64,000 nt of DNA. It comes from Lewinellaceae bacterium (GTDB lineage Bacteria; Bacteroidota; Bacteroidia; Chitinophagales; Saprospiraceae). The stretch is taken from assembly GCA_020636095.1 (NCBI GenBank), contig JACJYN010000003.1, forward strand, positions 992,001 to 1,056,000, read 5' to 3'. The notes beneath the pieces were generated by a model. That model searched no databases, was not told the DNA's origin, and worked only from the letters and a program-made list of their open reading frames with translations. This document shows positions 42,077-51,042 of the stretch, piece after piece. Made by a program: the position numbers and the translations under genes. Position 1 is the first letter of the stretch; every line of letters begins with the position of its first letter.

Positions 42077-45000
42077 CTACCCCACCACCACCCGCCTCAC
42101 CACTACCCCCTGCCGATTGCGCAACACAACAACATAAACCCCCGCAGGCAAACCCTCCACCGATAACTCCAGGTTGTTGACAAACGCCTCGCGCCGGACC
42201 ACTTTTCCGGCAATGCTAAAAAGCTCAACCGTCGTTTTTTCCGCCGCGCCGGCCCCTGCCCACTGAATATGTAGCCACCCATCCGCCGGATTGGGGAACA
42301 CCCGCCACTCCTGGCCCGCGGAGGGCGCCTGGGCGCCGACGGTAGTACCCTCCAGGGAAAAGATAAACGCTTTTCCACTCTCGTTGATACCACAGGCATT
42401 GGCCGACATCACCCGCCAGAAATAGACATTGCCGCTAAGGGGGCTGTCCAGCGTATAATAAGGAGTTGCTACCCGGGCAGTTTTGACAATGGCCTGAAAT
42501 GCCGGGTCGGTGGCAATCTGGAGAATAAAGGTGTCGGCTTCGGCCACCGGAGTCCAGGTAAAAGTCGGGTAGTCCTCAAAAACAGGCGATTCATCATCGG
42601 GAGAGAGTAAGGCGGGCGGAGGAGCGAGGCTAGACACTTCCAGCCCCTGCTGAATAAAATGGAAATAGGGGCCGCTGGTACCGGTAATGATGAGTGGATA
42701 ATATCCGGACTGGGACAGGCCGTCGATCGTCAGGGTAACAAAGGAGCCGGGGATAGCGGGGTTGTTGTTAAAGCTCGAACCAGAGCCGGAAGGCGCTCCG
42801 ATTACCTGTAGATTGACCGGCCCGGGGAAACCACTGCCCACGTAAATACGCATTGAATAGGGGGCTTCTATGCAGGCGAGGTGTTCATCTTGCATGGGAA
42901 AAAGCTGAGCTACTTCGGGCGGGGTAGTGCAAAGTTCCAGTTCCCACCCATTGATTTGGCCACCGTCCTGGTCGAAGTGATCGATGACCGTCAGCTTCCA
43001 ATCGCCTTCGGCCGGCTCTCCGATCAGGGAAGATAGCGCATCGATGGGTTGAAACATGCCGGATATTGCCGGGTAAGTGTTGCAGGTAGCTTCCAGTTCC
43101 TCCTGGGTGTGTAGCGCGTCATCGGCAAAGCCGAGCATCAGGCCGGATCCTGAGCAACCGAAAAAAGAGCCGGGCACGCCAGGCCGGTTGAACAGGTGTA
43201 CGACGGAGCCGGATGGAGACCTAAGGAAGGCCGACAGGTCGCCCACATAGGAATGGCCAATATCGATATTGCGGATGACTACACCGGCGACAGTGCCCAC
43301 CCCATCTATTTTTATAGAGGAAGTGGTGTAAGAACTGCCCTGAGGAGAGATCGGGATGGGGGGGCCGTCGTAGGGTGCACTTTGGCAGAAGGTGATAGCG
43401 GTGGTGAACGCATGGGGTGCTGACCAGGGCCCGGCGCCACAGGTGTTGCGCCCTCTGGCCCGGAAGTAATACGTGGAAGCAGGCTCCAGAATGACGCCCT
43501 GATAGTCAGGGCTCGGCAGGCCGGGTGCAGAACAGATGAGGTTGATGAAACCACTATCCGTGGAAACCTGCAGGTCGTAGGATGCCGCCAGTGGGTGGGC
43601 CGACCAGTGGAATACCGGCGCCAGGGTTTGCCCGGTTGTTCCAGAAGCGGGCGCCGTAAGCGTAGGCGCAGGAGGCGTTTGATCAAGTAACGTCAGAAAG
43701 CCATTGGCTTCCGTGGAACTATAGGTATCCTGTGCCCGAATGGTAAAAGAATAAATGCCACTGGATAAGGAAGTATTGTAAATATTGAGGTTCAGGCTCG
43801 CCGTCGAGCCCGGGCTCACCGGGTTGGGGCTGAAAGAAGCGCTTATGCCGGCCGGCAGGCCATACGTATTAAGGGTTGCCAGCCCTGAGAAGTCCTCGCC
43901 GACCGTTACGGTATATTGGGCGGTCCCGGGTATACAGGCTTCCTGGCTACTGTCGGTTACCGATATACTGGCGTTGCAGTTGGAGAGCCAGCGGCCGTCC
44001 AGAAACAGCAAGTTGGTGCTCCCCGGATCCAGCCAGTCTTTGAGGCGGGTTCCGGGCGTCCCTCCTCCCGTCCAGGAATAGCGAAACCAACCGAAGGCGT
44101 CATACTGGCTGTTGCTGCAACTGGCGGCGCCACCGCGCAACTGCCCCACTACCCTCCGCTGCCGGTCGAAAAGAGGGGCGCCGGAGGAGCCCGATTCAGT
44201 GGCTCCTACATTCCAGTAAGGCACGATCAGATGGTTGCCGCCGGGAACGTTGGCGCTGCCATTTCCCCAGGCTCCGGGATACGCATCGGAAAAGGAAAAG
44301 CTAATGCGTTTCTCGCTGCCGTCCGGATGGTGGACGCAGGCCAGCGTATCCTGCGGAGGGCCTGCCTCCCGGGTCCAGCCGGCAAAAAAAGCCTGGGAAG
44401 TATTGGCAAGGGGGTCGTCCAACTCTATAAGGGTAAAATCAGTGGGGGCGTAGCCGGCCCGGTAAATGGCGCCGGTGTTGAAGTTGTTGAGTTGTCCATT
44501 GCCCGGGCCGCCACTGGCGGTTGACCCGGGTTGCCGACAGTAATTGTTTTGGTAGTTCCAGTAAACCACGACCGATGGCGCGTTGGAAGCGTTGATCTCG
44601 CAATGGTTGGCCGTCATGAAGTAAGGCGTGCAGTCATTGCGGGTAGTATTGATCAGAAAGCCGGTACAGAAGGCGCCGCCTCCCAGGCCATACACGGCCA
44701 CTGACTGTATCGCATTCCGGTAAGGTTCAACAATCGGCCAGTTGTCACTGGCGCTGCAGATGACATCCAGGTTGCAGGCGCCGGAGAGCACTTCGAGGAA
44801 TCCCAGGAAATCGTGGTTTACGGTGGCCAGGCGCAGGCGTAAGGCCTTGCGTTGGCGTGCCGGCAATTGCACTTCCAGAATGGCTTCGTCTCCGGCCAGA
44901 ATGGGGGTCCAGAGTTGATAATGGGTTTCGTTATCAGCGGGGGTAAAGGGCCCCAATACCTGGCTCTGGCCAGGCTCGTAGACCAAAAGGCGCCCCCCGG

Positions 45001-45343
45001 GAGGCATGTAGTATTCCAGAAAGCCAAAATTAAGTGAACGGGCGCCAGAAGAGTTGATGCGCAGCCGCCATACTTCGACACCGTCCTGCAACTCTTCCCA
45101 ATGGCCGTGGGTCTGTGGCGTAATATCCACCCCGACCGGCTTGGCATAGTGAGGGGCCCGCCCCGGCGCCCGGCTTTGAAGTTCTGCCTGTAGCAGGGCC
45201 TCGTTATCCAACGGATCTAAGACGATCTGCTCTACCTGCGACAGAGGGGTGCGGGTAGGGGCAATGCCATTACCGGGGTATTGTGCTCTGGCCGCCACCA
45301 GAAAGAACAATGATCCTATGAGGCCGATGAACAGGCGTTTCAT
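42077..45343 (-). CDS. T9SS-secreted trypsin-like (lysyl endopeptidase-type) protease with P-domain
   Basis: 1088 residues with a signal peptide (IGSLFFLVAARAQ). A beta-rich prodomain (about 20-185) leads to ACNLDVICSASDNW, typical of the lysyl endopeptidase family. The triad is His in MTANHC, Asp in PTDFTLIELDD and Ser in GSSGAPLFD. After an Ig-like and a fibronectin-like region (about 455-650) comes a proprotein-convertase P-like domain (IDIGHSYVGDLSAFLRSPSGS, about 690-800, given in part), a further fibronectin-like segment, and a C-terminal T9SS type A signal (WRVFPNPADGWLHIQW ... GVYVVVLRN). It is a secreted endopeptidase that probably digests proteins outside the cell; specificity for Lys is an inference. 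Confidence 0.9.
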   Translation of the reverse strand: MKRLFIGLIGSLFFLVAARAQYPGNGIAPTRTPLSQVEQIVLDPLDNEALLQAELQSRAPGRAPHYAKPVGVDITPQTHGHWEELQDGVEVWRLRINSSGARSLNFGFLEYYMPPGGRLLVYEPGQSQVLGPFTPADNETHYQLWTPILAGDEAILEVQLPARQRKALRLRLATVNHDFLGFLEVLSGACNLDVICSASDNWPIVEPYRNAIQSVAVYGLGGGAFCTGFLINTTRNDCTPYFMTANHCEINASNAPSVVVYWNYQNNYCRQPGSTASGGPGNGQLNNFNTGAIYRAGYAPTDFTLIELDDPLANTSQAFFAGWTREAGPPQDTLACVHHPDGSEKRISFSFSDAYPGAWGNGSANVPGGNHLIVPYWNVGATESGSSGAPLFDRQRRVVGQLRGGAASCSNSQYDAFGWFRYSWTGGGTPGTRLKDWLDPGSTNLLFLDGRWLSNCNASISVTDSSQEACIPGTAQYTVTVGEDFSGLATLNTYGLPAGISASFSPNPVSPGSTASLNLNIYNTSLSSGIYSFTIRAQDTYSSTEANGFLTLLDQTPPAPTLTAPASGTTGQTLAPVFHWSAHPLAASYDLQVSTDSGFINLICSAPGLPSPDYQGVILEPASTYYFRARGRNTCGAGPWSAPHAFTTAITFCQSAPYDGPPIPISPQGSSYTTSSIKIDGVGTVAGVVIRNIDIGHSYVGDLSAFLRSPSGSVVHLFNRPGVPGSFFGCSGSGLMLGFADDALHTQEELEATCNTYPAISGMFQPIDALSSLIGEPAEGDWKLTVIDHFDQDGGQINGWELELCTTPPEVAQLFPMQDEHLACIEAPYSMRIYVGSGFPGPVNLQVIGAPSGSGSSFNNNPAIPGSFVTLTIDGLSQSGYYPLIITGTSGPYFHFIQQGLEVSSLAPPPALLSPDDESPVFEDYPTFTWTPVAEADTFILQIATDPAFQAIVKTARVATPYYTLDSPLSGNVYFWRVMSANACGINESGKAFIFSLEGTTVGAQAPSAGQEWRVFPNPADGWLHIQWAGAGAAEKTTVELFSIAGKVVRREAFVNNLELSVEGLPAGVYVVVLRNRQGVVVRRVVVG

Positions 45344-45698
45344 TTTAGCTCTTTGTTATTAATACCAAATTTAGGGTATTAAAGATGTCCAGGCAAATGA
45401 GTTTTTGGTTCTGCCCGATTGGAGACAATTGGTAGAGCAAGTGGTAGGGTTACTCCGTACGGCTACCCTTTATGGCCGCAGGGTTTTCCTTAACCCCAAG
45501 GGCAGGCCTCCTGCGGAAAGGAGTACGGCCTGGCAACCGTAAGATGAAGCGCCCCAATGGAAAAGAGCAATACATATACATAGCAGAAGAGCACAGTATT
45601 TTCGAACGCCCCCATGACGAGCAAACCGTAAAGGGGCGGAAGTTGTCCGTCAGCGATCAAGTCCAAACAACGTACACCGCCAGCCCCATCCCCAAACC
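45344..45698. other. Intergenic region between protease and lipoprotein genes
   Basis: 355 bp without a supported gene. A partial inverted repeat is seen (GCCGCAGG at about 45475, CCTGCGG at about 45511; GTACGGC on both sides at 45457 and 45523). The AT-rich 45350-45400 segment probably holds the protease promoter on the - strand. Confidence 0.35.
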
Positions 45699-46667
45699 TC
45701 ACCCGTTCTGCTTCAGCCAGTCCAGAACATTCTTAGTCTGCTGAGTAGCGATATTGGCGGGCAGGGACACGGCCTCGCGGCTCTTCAGGTCAAAAGCGAG
45801 GGCCGTTTTTGCCTCATTGGCCTGGCGCAGCACCAGGAAGCGGTTGTTCCGGGCGCTTTTTGGCACATCGGTATTCAGGGCGATGGGAACGTCGAAGGCC
45901 GGGTTGATGGAAAACTCATTCGTTTCGTAGCTGAAGCTCGGCATGATGGCCTGATAGCCATTCTGGGATTCGAGCAGGAAGAGAGAGTGGAATACCTGAG
46001 TTTGGACTTCATACTCAGCAAAAGCCAGCACCGGCTTGGGATTTTGCTTGTCACTCAGGTCAAAGACAAAGCTGCCGTAATCGCGGGCATAGCCTACGAG
46101 GTATTTTTCCCACACCTCCAGGCGTTGGATCATACCCGACTGGGCGTCCACTCCGGAGCGCTCCGTCATATATTGTGGCTTTAGCTGGGGCAGTAGCCTG
46201 CGGTTCTCCAAATCGTAGAGGTAGATGAAATTGAAACCGTGGATAGCCACTAGTTGGCTGTTGTTATTATAAGTGATATCGGCGATGTAGTAGGGGAAAT
46301 CCGGGCTGACGTCGACGGGCAACACCTTGCGCTCGATGCGGTTGCAGGTTTTGGTGTCATACACCTCTAGTATGCGGTGGCTGGGCCCATAATCAGCATC
46401 GAGTGTGCTGGAATCGGCTTTGACAACAACCAGTGTCTCCTGCTCTCTGATCCAAAACTGGTTGCCCTCCAGAATCTCTCCGGGCACCTGGCAGTCGTGC
46501 TGAGCCCGGAGCTGCGTATTCTCGTACCCGGCAGGGTTTCCATCTTCCGTCGTGCCGGCCGTATCCGTTTCAGCGGTTTGTTGTTGCTGGCTCGAAGGGG
46601 CCTCTCCTCCACAGGACGTGAGGGTTATTAGGCAGGCGCCGATAAAGAAGGGCAATAAGATTTTCAT
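45699..46667 (-). CDS. Hypothetical lipoprotein (322 aa)
   Basis: The signal MKILLPFFIGACLITLTSC has the lipobox LTSC with Cys at 19, followed by a Gln/Thr/Asp linker. The rest is beta-rich with regularly spaced strands (LVAIHGFNFIYLYDLENRRLL, LVGYARDYGSFVFDLSDKQNP, each given in part), which resembles a beta-propeller blade pattern with YDLENRR/FDLSDKQ blade ends. No catalytic motif and no family I can name. It is divergent from the BlaI locus, whose operator region (46920-46991) lies in the shared spacer. Confidence 0.7.
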   Translation of the reverse strand: MKILLPFFIGACLITLTSCGGEAPSSQQQQTAETDTAGTTEDGNPAGYENTQLRAQHDCQVPGEILEGNQFWIREQETLVVVKADSSTLDADYGPSHRILEVYDTKTCNRIERKVLPVDVSPDFPYYIADITYNNNSQLVAIHGFNFIYLYDLENRRLLPQLKPQYMTERSGVDAQSGMIQRLEVWEKYLVGYARDYGSFVFDLSDKQNPKPVLAFAEYEVQTQVFHSLFLLESQNGYQAIMPSFSYETNEFSINPAFDVPIALNTDVPKSARNNRFLVLRQANEAKTALAFDLKSREAVSLPANIATQQTKNVLDWLKQNG

Positions 46668-46919
46668 GGAAGTGAAGGTTTTTGGTTAAATAAAGCCAGC
46701 CGATGCCGGCAAGGAGCAAAGTTAGGAATTTTGTGGCATTGGCCACTCTATCCCGTCAATTATACTGACATACAACCGTTTTTTTCGATACATCCATCTG
46801 AATGAGTTCGTACATTTCAGTCCTGATTCTAAAAGTATCGCCTATCTATTAACTGGTTGCTGCATCCTTAAAGTTCATTTCCCTGTCTTTCGTTAAAAGA
46901 ACGTTAAATCTTGCTAATG

Positions 46920-46991
46920 TACGAAAAAATTCGTACAAAAACTTGCTTTTACGAAGAGCTTCGTATATAATTGCATACGAAATGATTCGTA
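46920..46991. promoter_or_regulatory. Three TACGAA-N4-TTCGTA operator dyads of the blaI-type locus
   Basis: Perfect 16-bp dyads TACGAA-N4-TTCGTA occur at 46920-46935, 46950-46965 and 46976-46991, spaced 30 and 26 bp. The last ends 12 bp before the ATG of the BlaI-like gene. Between dyads 2 and 3 lies TATAATTG (46966-46973), one mismatch from TAnnTTTG, so bound repressor would cover the promoter. BlaI/MecI proteins bind paired dyads at their own promoters, which fits autoregulation. A half site (TTCGTAC) is at about 46805. Confidence 0.85.
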
Positions 46992-47003
46992 CAAAGAAAA
47001 AGT

Positions 47004-47396
47004 ATGAGCTACACAAGTATTCCAAAGCCAACAGAATCTGAGTTGGAAATCCTTCACATTCTATGGGAGCATGGCCCCTCCTCGGTGCGTTTTGTCAACG
47101 AGAGGCTCAACGAAGAACGGGAAGTGGGCTATACCACTACCCTGAAGCTGATGCAGATCATGGCCGACAAAGGGCTGGCGGTGCGCAATACCGACAACCG
47201 CACCCACATTTACGAGGCGGCGGTCAGCGAAGCGGATACGCAGAAACGGTTGCTGCAGAAATTTGTGAGCACGGCCTTTCGGGGTTCCGCCATGAAGCTG
47301 GTTATGCAGGCCCTGGGTAACCACGAGGCCTCTCCCGAAGAGCTGGATGAGATCAAAGCGCTGATCGAAAAGATGGAATCCGATGATGATAAATAA
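47004..47396 (+). CDS. BlaI/MecI/CopY-family repressor
   Basis: 130 residues. The winged-helix fold has the family opening PTESELEILHILWEHGPSSV and recognition region VGYTTTLKLMQIMADKGL (given in part), then the wing with VRNTDNRTHIYEAAV. The C-terminal helical part (SEADTQKRLLQKFVSTAF ... GSAMKLVMQAL) serves in dimerisation and carries the segment that the partner protease cuts in BlaI/MecI. It is followed after 28 bp by the M56 peptidase gene, the classic repressor-sensor pair. No beta-lactamase gene is nearby. Confidence 0.93.
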   Translation: MSYTSIPKPTESELEILHILWEHGPSSVRFVNERLNEEREVGYTTTLKLMQIMADKGLAVRNTDNRTHIYEAAVSEADTQKRLLQKFVSTAFRGSAMKLVMQALGNHEASPEELDEIKALIEKMESDDDK

Positions 47397-47424
47397 AAAA
47401 ACCGGTAAAACTCGCTGATTCATT

Positions 47425-49710
47425 ATGAATACTGTTTATACATTCCTCACCGGCGAAGTAGGTTATGCGCTGGGGTGGACGGTGGTCCATTCTCTTTGGC
47501 AAGGCATGCTTATCGCCCTCCTGCTGGCGGGCGCTCTGATCGGCCTGCAGAAGCGTTCGGCGCAGTTGCGATATGTGCTGTCCAATCTGTCTTTGCTGCT
47601 TTTACTGGCCGCCTCCGGCGCTACTTTTTTTAGTTATTATCAAGTTGAGGAAAAAAGCCAGGGCAGCCTCGGAAGCGGCGGCCGCACCCTGGGCGCCGCT
47701 TCCTCCCGGATGGTGGATGAAACCTTCACCCTGGCCCACGTCGCTCAGGAATTCGAAGCCTATTTTGAAGAACACCTGCCGCTGATCCTTTGCATCTGGA
47801 TACTGGGCGTTGCGTTCTTTGCTTTGCGCTTACTGGGCGGCATTGCTTATGTTCAGCACCTTAAGCATCATAAAGTAGCGCCGCTTTCCCCTTCCTGGCA
47901 ACAACGCCTGCAGCAGTTGGCCACTCAGCTGCCATTGCGCCGCCCTGTTGCGCTCATGGAATCGGCGCTGGTGAAGACGCCTATGGCCATAGGTTACTTA
48001 AAACCAGTGGTCCTTTTGCCGATCGGCGCCATCAACGGCCTATCTGCCGAACAGGTGGAAGCCGTTCTGGCTCACGAGCTGGCGCATATTTACCGGCAGG
48101 ATTACTTTTTCAACATTTTACAATCACTGATTGAAGCACTCTATTATTTTAACCCGGCTGTTTGGTGGATTTCCGCCAATATCCGGATGGAGCGGGAAAA
48201 TTGCTGTGATGATATCGCCGTAGCGCTTTGTGGCAATTCTCTGGCCTACGCCAAAGCACTGGTGAAGATCGAAGAAGCCAGCCAGAGCAACCCCCGCATG
48301 GCAATGGCCCTCGCCCGCAAGGGGAAAGGGCGCCTGCTCCACCGGATAAAACGGATTCTTAACCAACCGCAAAACAAGTCCCATATTATGGAAAAATTTA
48401 CAGCAACCGCTTTACTCCTGGCTGCTATCCTTTTCCTCTCGGCCAGCGCCAGCCGGCCGGCAGAGGAGGTGGCAGGCATCGATACACTGGAACCTCTGCC
48501 CCGCATGGTTTTTGGCCAGGTACAACCGCTCCACCTCCAGGAAACGAGCCTTGCGCACCTGGCCCGGCTGGATACTTTACCACCGGGAAAAGTGGATTTT
48601 CATTCCCACAAGAATGGCAAGGAAGTAAAAGCCCGCATCAGAGGCCAAAAGATTGTGAAACTGGAGATCGACGGACAGGAGATTCCCCAAAGCGAATTTG
48701 AAAATTATGAAGGTATGGTGGAAGAGCTACTCGGCAGTGTTCCCGAGCCGCCCCGCCCACCGGCTCCGCCGGCCCCTCCCGCGGCTCCTGTGCCTCCCGC
48801 ATCTCCGACTCTGCCATCTGCCCCTGCCCCGCCCACTCCACCTGCCGCTCCCGCCCCACCGGCCCCGCCCAGCATTTTCGGCCATCGGGATGTGGACCAT
48901 ATTACGGCCAAAAAGCAGGACGACGGGAGTACCGCCATTATAATTGAAAAAATGGATGGCGAAAAGATAGAACTGATCGTGGCTAATGAAGAAGACGGCC
49001 ACGCCGTGTACCTCGATGGCGAAGAGCTGGAAGACGGAGAAACAAAAGTCATCATTGAAGAGGCCAGCCCCGGTTTGTTCCGTTTCCGTTCCAGTGGCGA
49101 TGCACCGAACGTTTGGTTTAGCGCTCCTGGTGAGGATGGGAAATGGCAATCATTAGGGCTCGGTGAAGAGGGAGCCGAAGGCGCCACTTTTCGGAAGCTG
49201 ATGGAGCAGCAACGGGAAGAGCGCGAGCGCTTGCGCGAAGAGATGAGGGACGCCAGGGAGCAGATGCGATTCCAGAGTTCCGAAGAACGGGAGCGGCTGT
49301 TGAATGATCTGAAAGCTCAGCAGGATAGGATTCGTGAACAAAGTGCGGAGGCGATGGAGCAATACCGTGAGCAACTCCGCCAGCAACGCGAGGAGCGGAA
49401 GCAATTATTCGAAGATGGGAACTTCAATTTCAATACAGAAGGCAATTTCCTTTTCTTTTCTCCTGAGCACTCGGGCATCAGAGGGAATAAAAACAGCGCC
49501 CTGGAACAGCAGTTGCTGGCCGATGGACTGATCGACACCGCCGCCAATTATAAGTTTGAGATCAACGGCAAAGGGCTGCTCAAGGTCAATGGAAAAAAAC
49601 AACCAAAGGCTACCTACGAAAAGTACCGCCAACTCTGGGAGGAAATCTCCGGAAAAAAAATCCAGGACAAAAGCAATATTCAGATCAACAAAAAATCACA
49701 GGCAGATTAA
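47425..49710 (+). CDS. BlaR1/MecR1-like M56 membrane metallopeptidase with long extracytoplasmic tail
   Basis: 761 residues. The N-terminal half has four or so transmembrane helices (about 15-35, 50-68, 113-135, 324-340). The zinc site HELAH lies at 217-221 with downstream Glu in MERENCCDD. The tail is unusual: no penicillin-binding domain, but a beta-rich segment with a KLEIDGQEIPQSEFENYEGM-type motif (about 408), a Pro/Ala-rich linker (about 440-482), another beta segment, a charged coiled coil (about 590-660), and at the end the second copy of the motif (LLKVNGKKQPKATYEKYRQL). Such proteins are thought to sense an external signal and cut BlaI-type repressor. The signal is unknown. Confidence 0.87.
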   Translation: MNTVYTFLTGEVGYALGWTVVHSLWQGMLIALLLAGALIGLQKRSAQLRYVLSNLSLLLLLAASGATFFSYYQVEEKSQGSLGSGGRTLGAASSRMVDETFTLAHVAQEFEAYFEEHLPLILCIWILGVAFFALRLLGGIAYVQHLKHHKVAPLSPSWQQRLQQLATQLPLRRPVALMESALVKTPMAIGYLKPVVLLPIGAINGLSAEQVEAVLAHELAHIYRQDYFFNILQSLIEALYYFNPAVWWISANIRMERENCCDDIAVALCGNSLAYAKALVKIEEASQSNPRMAMALARKGKGRLLHRIKRILNQPQNKSHIMEKFTATALLLAAILFLSASASRPAEEVAGIDTLEPLPRMVFGQVQPLHLQETSLAHLARLDTLPPGKVDFHSHKNGKEVKARIRGQKIVKLEIDGQEIPQSEFENYEGMVEELLGSVPEPPRPPAPPAPPAAPVPPASPTLPSAPAPPTPPAAPAPPAPPSIFGHRDVDHITAKKQDDGSTAIIIEKMDGEKIELIVANEEDGHAVYLDGEELEDGETKVIIEEASPGLFRFRSSGDAPNVWFSAPGEDGKWQSLGLGEEGAEGATFRKLMEQQREERERLREEMRDAREQMRFQSSEERERLLNDLKAQQDRIREQSAEAMEQYREQLRQQREERKQLFEDGNFNFNTEGNFLFFSPEHSGIRGNKNSALEQQLLADGLIDTAANYKFEINGKGLLKVNGKKQPKATYEKYRQLWEEISGKKIQDKSNIQINKKSQAD

Positions 49711-49725
49711 TGTTGAATCGACACT

Positions 49726-49837
49726 TTAAGAGCGTGTTGGGAATTTCATTACTGGCCTCCAAATGGCAAATTTTGCCTTGATTGAGACAAAATTTGCTCA
49801 TTTTCGGCTTCAGCACGAAAATCCCAACATGCTCTAA
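49726..49837. repeat. MITE-like hairpin element between the M56 and T9SS genes
   Basis: The ends TTAAGAGCGTGTTGGGAA and, on the other strand from 49837, TTAGAGCATGTTGGGATT are imperfect 20-bp inverted repeats. Inside, GCAAATTTTG (about 49767) and CAAAATTTGC (about 49789) form a second dyad, so the whole 112-bp element folds into one long hairpin. No T-run. It occupies nearly all the 148-bp spacer. Confidence 0.7.
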
Positions 49838-49858
49838 CAAACCTAAAAAAATTGGATC

Positions 49859-50647
49859 ATGAAACTGAAGTGGATCTTATTGCTGCCTTTTGCCGCCCTG
49901 CTGCCCGGCTTACTTCTGGCGCAGGATAAACCGAAAAAGAGCAAGCAGAAAATTGTGATCATCAAAAAGTCCGTCGACGAGAACGGAAATAAAGTGGTGG
50001 AAAAGATCGTCCGGGAGGGAGAAGGCGATGAAAAGATGGAATGGGAGGATGGAAACGGCCATGTTATCATCAAACTCGGTGATGGGGGTGTGGAATGGAA
50101 AAGCCTGGAAGGTGATGACATCGACATCGACATCGATCTTGAAGGCATGAATATGGCCCTGGAACAGCATCTGGAGGGGATGGAAGAACAGCTTCGCAGT
50201 ATCGATGTGGAGCTGGAAGAACTGGATGGGATGAAAAACCTGAAGGTGATCATCGAACCCGACGGGGAAGTGATCGAGTGGAAAGGCATGGGCGATCTTC
50301 CCAAAGCGTTACAGGAACGGCTTGAAAGTAAAGGCCTTCATTTTGAAAGCCTGGACGGGGGCCATTTTGAAGCGGACAGGCCGGCCCTGGAACTTGAGGC
50401 GTTCGAAGCCTTCCCCAACCCGGCGGATAACCAACTGACAGTGCGCTTCACCGGGGCGCCGGCGCCGGTTACCATCCTGCTGTTCGATGCTGCCGGCCAG
50501 CAGGTATACAAGGAATATATCAAGGATTTCGGTGGACAATACGATCAGCAGATCGGCCTGCAGGGGTTGCCCGAAGGCCTTTTTCTGCTCACTATTGAAC
50601 AGGAAGGCCGGGTATTTAACGAAAAACTAATGATTGCGAGGCAGTAA
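49859..50647 (+). CDS. Acidic secreted protein with T9SS type A sorting domain
   Basis: 262 residues with a signal peptide (ILLLPFAALLPGLLLAQ). The mature N-terminus is basic (KPKKSKQKIVIIKKSVDE, given in part). The centre (50-170) is strongly acidic, with the run DDIDIDIDLEG. It shares with the preceding M56 protein the style of charged, repeated beta segments (VIIEPDGEVIEWKG). The C-terminal 75 residues (FEAFPNPADNQLTVRF ... LPEGLFLLTIEQEGRVFNEKLMI) are a T9SS type A signal. Co-directional with blaI-M56 and possibly part of the locus, though a hairpin element separates them. Function unknown. Confidence 0.8.
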   Translation: MKLKWILLLPFAALLPGLLLAQDKPKKSKQKIVIIKKSVDENGNKVVEKIVREGEGDEKMEWEDGNGHVIIKLGDGGVEWKSLEGDDIDIDIDLEGMNMALEQHLEGMEEQLRSIDVELEELDGMKNLKVIIEPDGEVIEWKGMGDLPKALQERLESKGLHFESLDGGHFEADRPALELEAFEAFPNPADNQLTVRFTGAPAPVTILLFDAAGQQVYKEYIKDFGGQYDQQIGLQGLPEGLFLLTIEQEGRVFNEKLMIARQ

Positions 50648-50681
50648 GGATCATTTAGAAAAGGCCCGGGGGGCTTTAGTC

Positions 50682-50866
50682 CTACTTTGTTAGTTTAAAT
50701 TATTTTCCAATATGAACCCCATTGTCCGGCTGGATTGCCAAAGCGGCTGGCCCCCAAATATACCCCTCTGGAGAGCCTGCTCCGAAGCATTTCGGAGGGT
50801 CGGCCGCAGGGAGGGGGAGGAAAATCGGAGACATTACATCTCATTTTTTTTAAGTTAACAAAGTAG
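50682..50866. repeat. Repeat element with CTACTTTGTTA terminal inverted repeats, core type 2
   Basis: The left end CTACTTTGTTAGTTTAAA (50682-50699) and right end, read on the other strand from 50866, CTACTTTGTTAACTTAAA are inverted repeats of 18 bp. The same end sequence bounds the element at 40152, but the 149-bp core here is unrelated (GC-rich, with CTCCGAAGCATTTCGGAG palindrome near 50788). No coding capacity. Confidence 0.7.
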
Positions 50867-50885
50867 AACTAAGATTCCCGGGATA

Positions 50886-50935
50886 TAGGGCGAGGGTGCA
50901 GAATTTTTCTGCACCCTCGCCCTATTTTATTATTT
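50886..50935. terminator. Perfect 17-bp hairpin with T-rich tail
   Basis: TAGGGCGAGGGTGCAGA (50886-50902) and TCTGCACCCTCGCCCTA (50908-50924) pair without mismatch around ATTTT, followed by TTTTATTATTTT. It is a strong intrinsic terminator in form. It could end transcription from the T9SS gene (stop 50647) after the repeat element. Confidence 0.75.
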
Positions 50936-51042
50936 TACCTACGGGTATGGGCAAAGCCTTTATGGTAACCATTTGGGAGGTTGCTAAATAAAAGCTATAT
51001 CCACCTTGTTTGTTAGATTCATTTTCACAAAAACTCATATTA

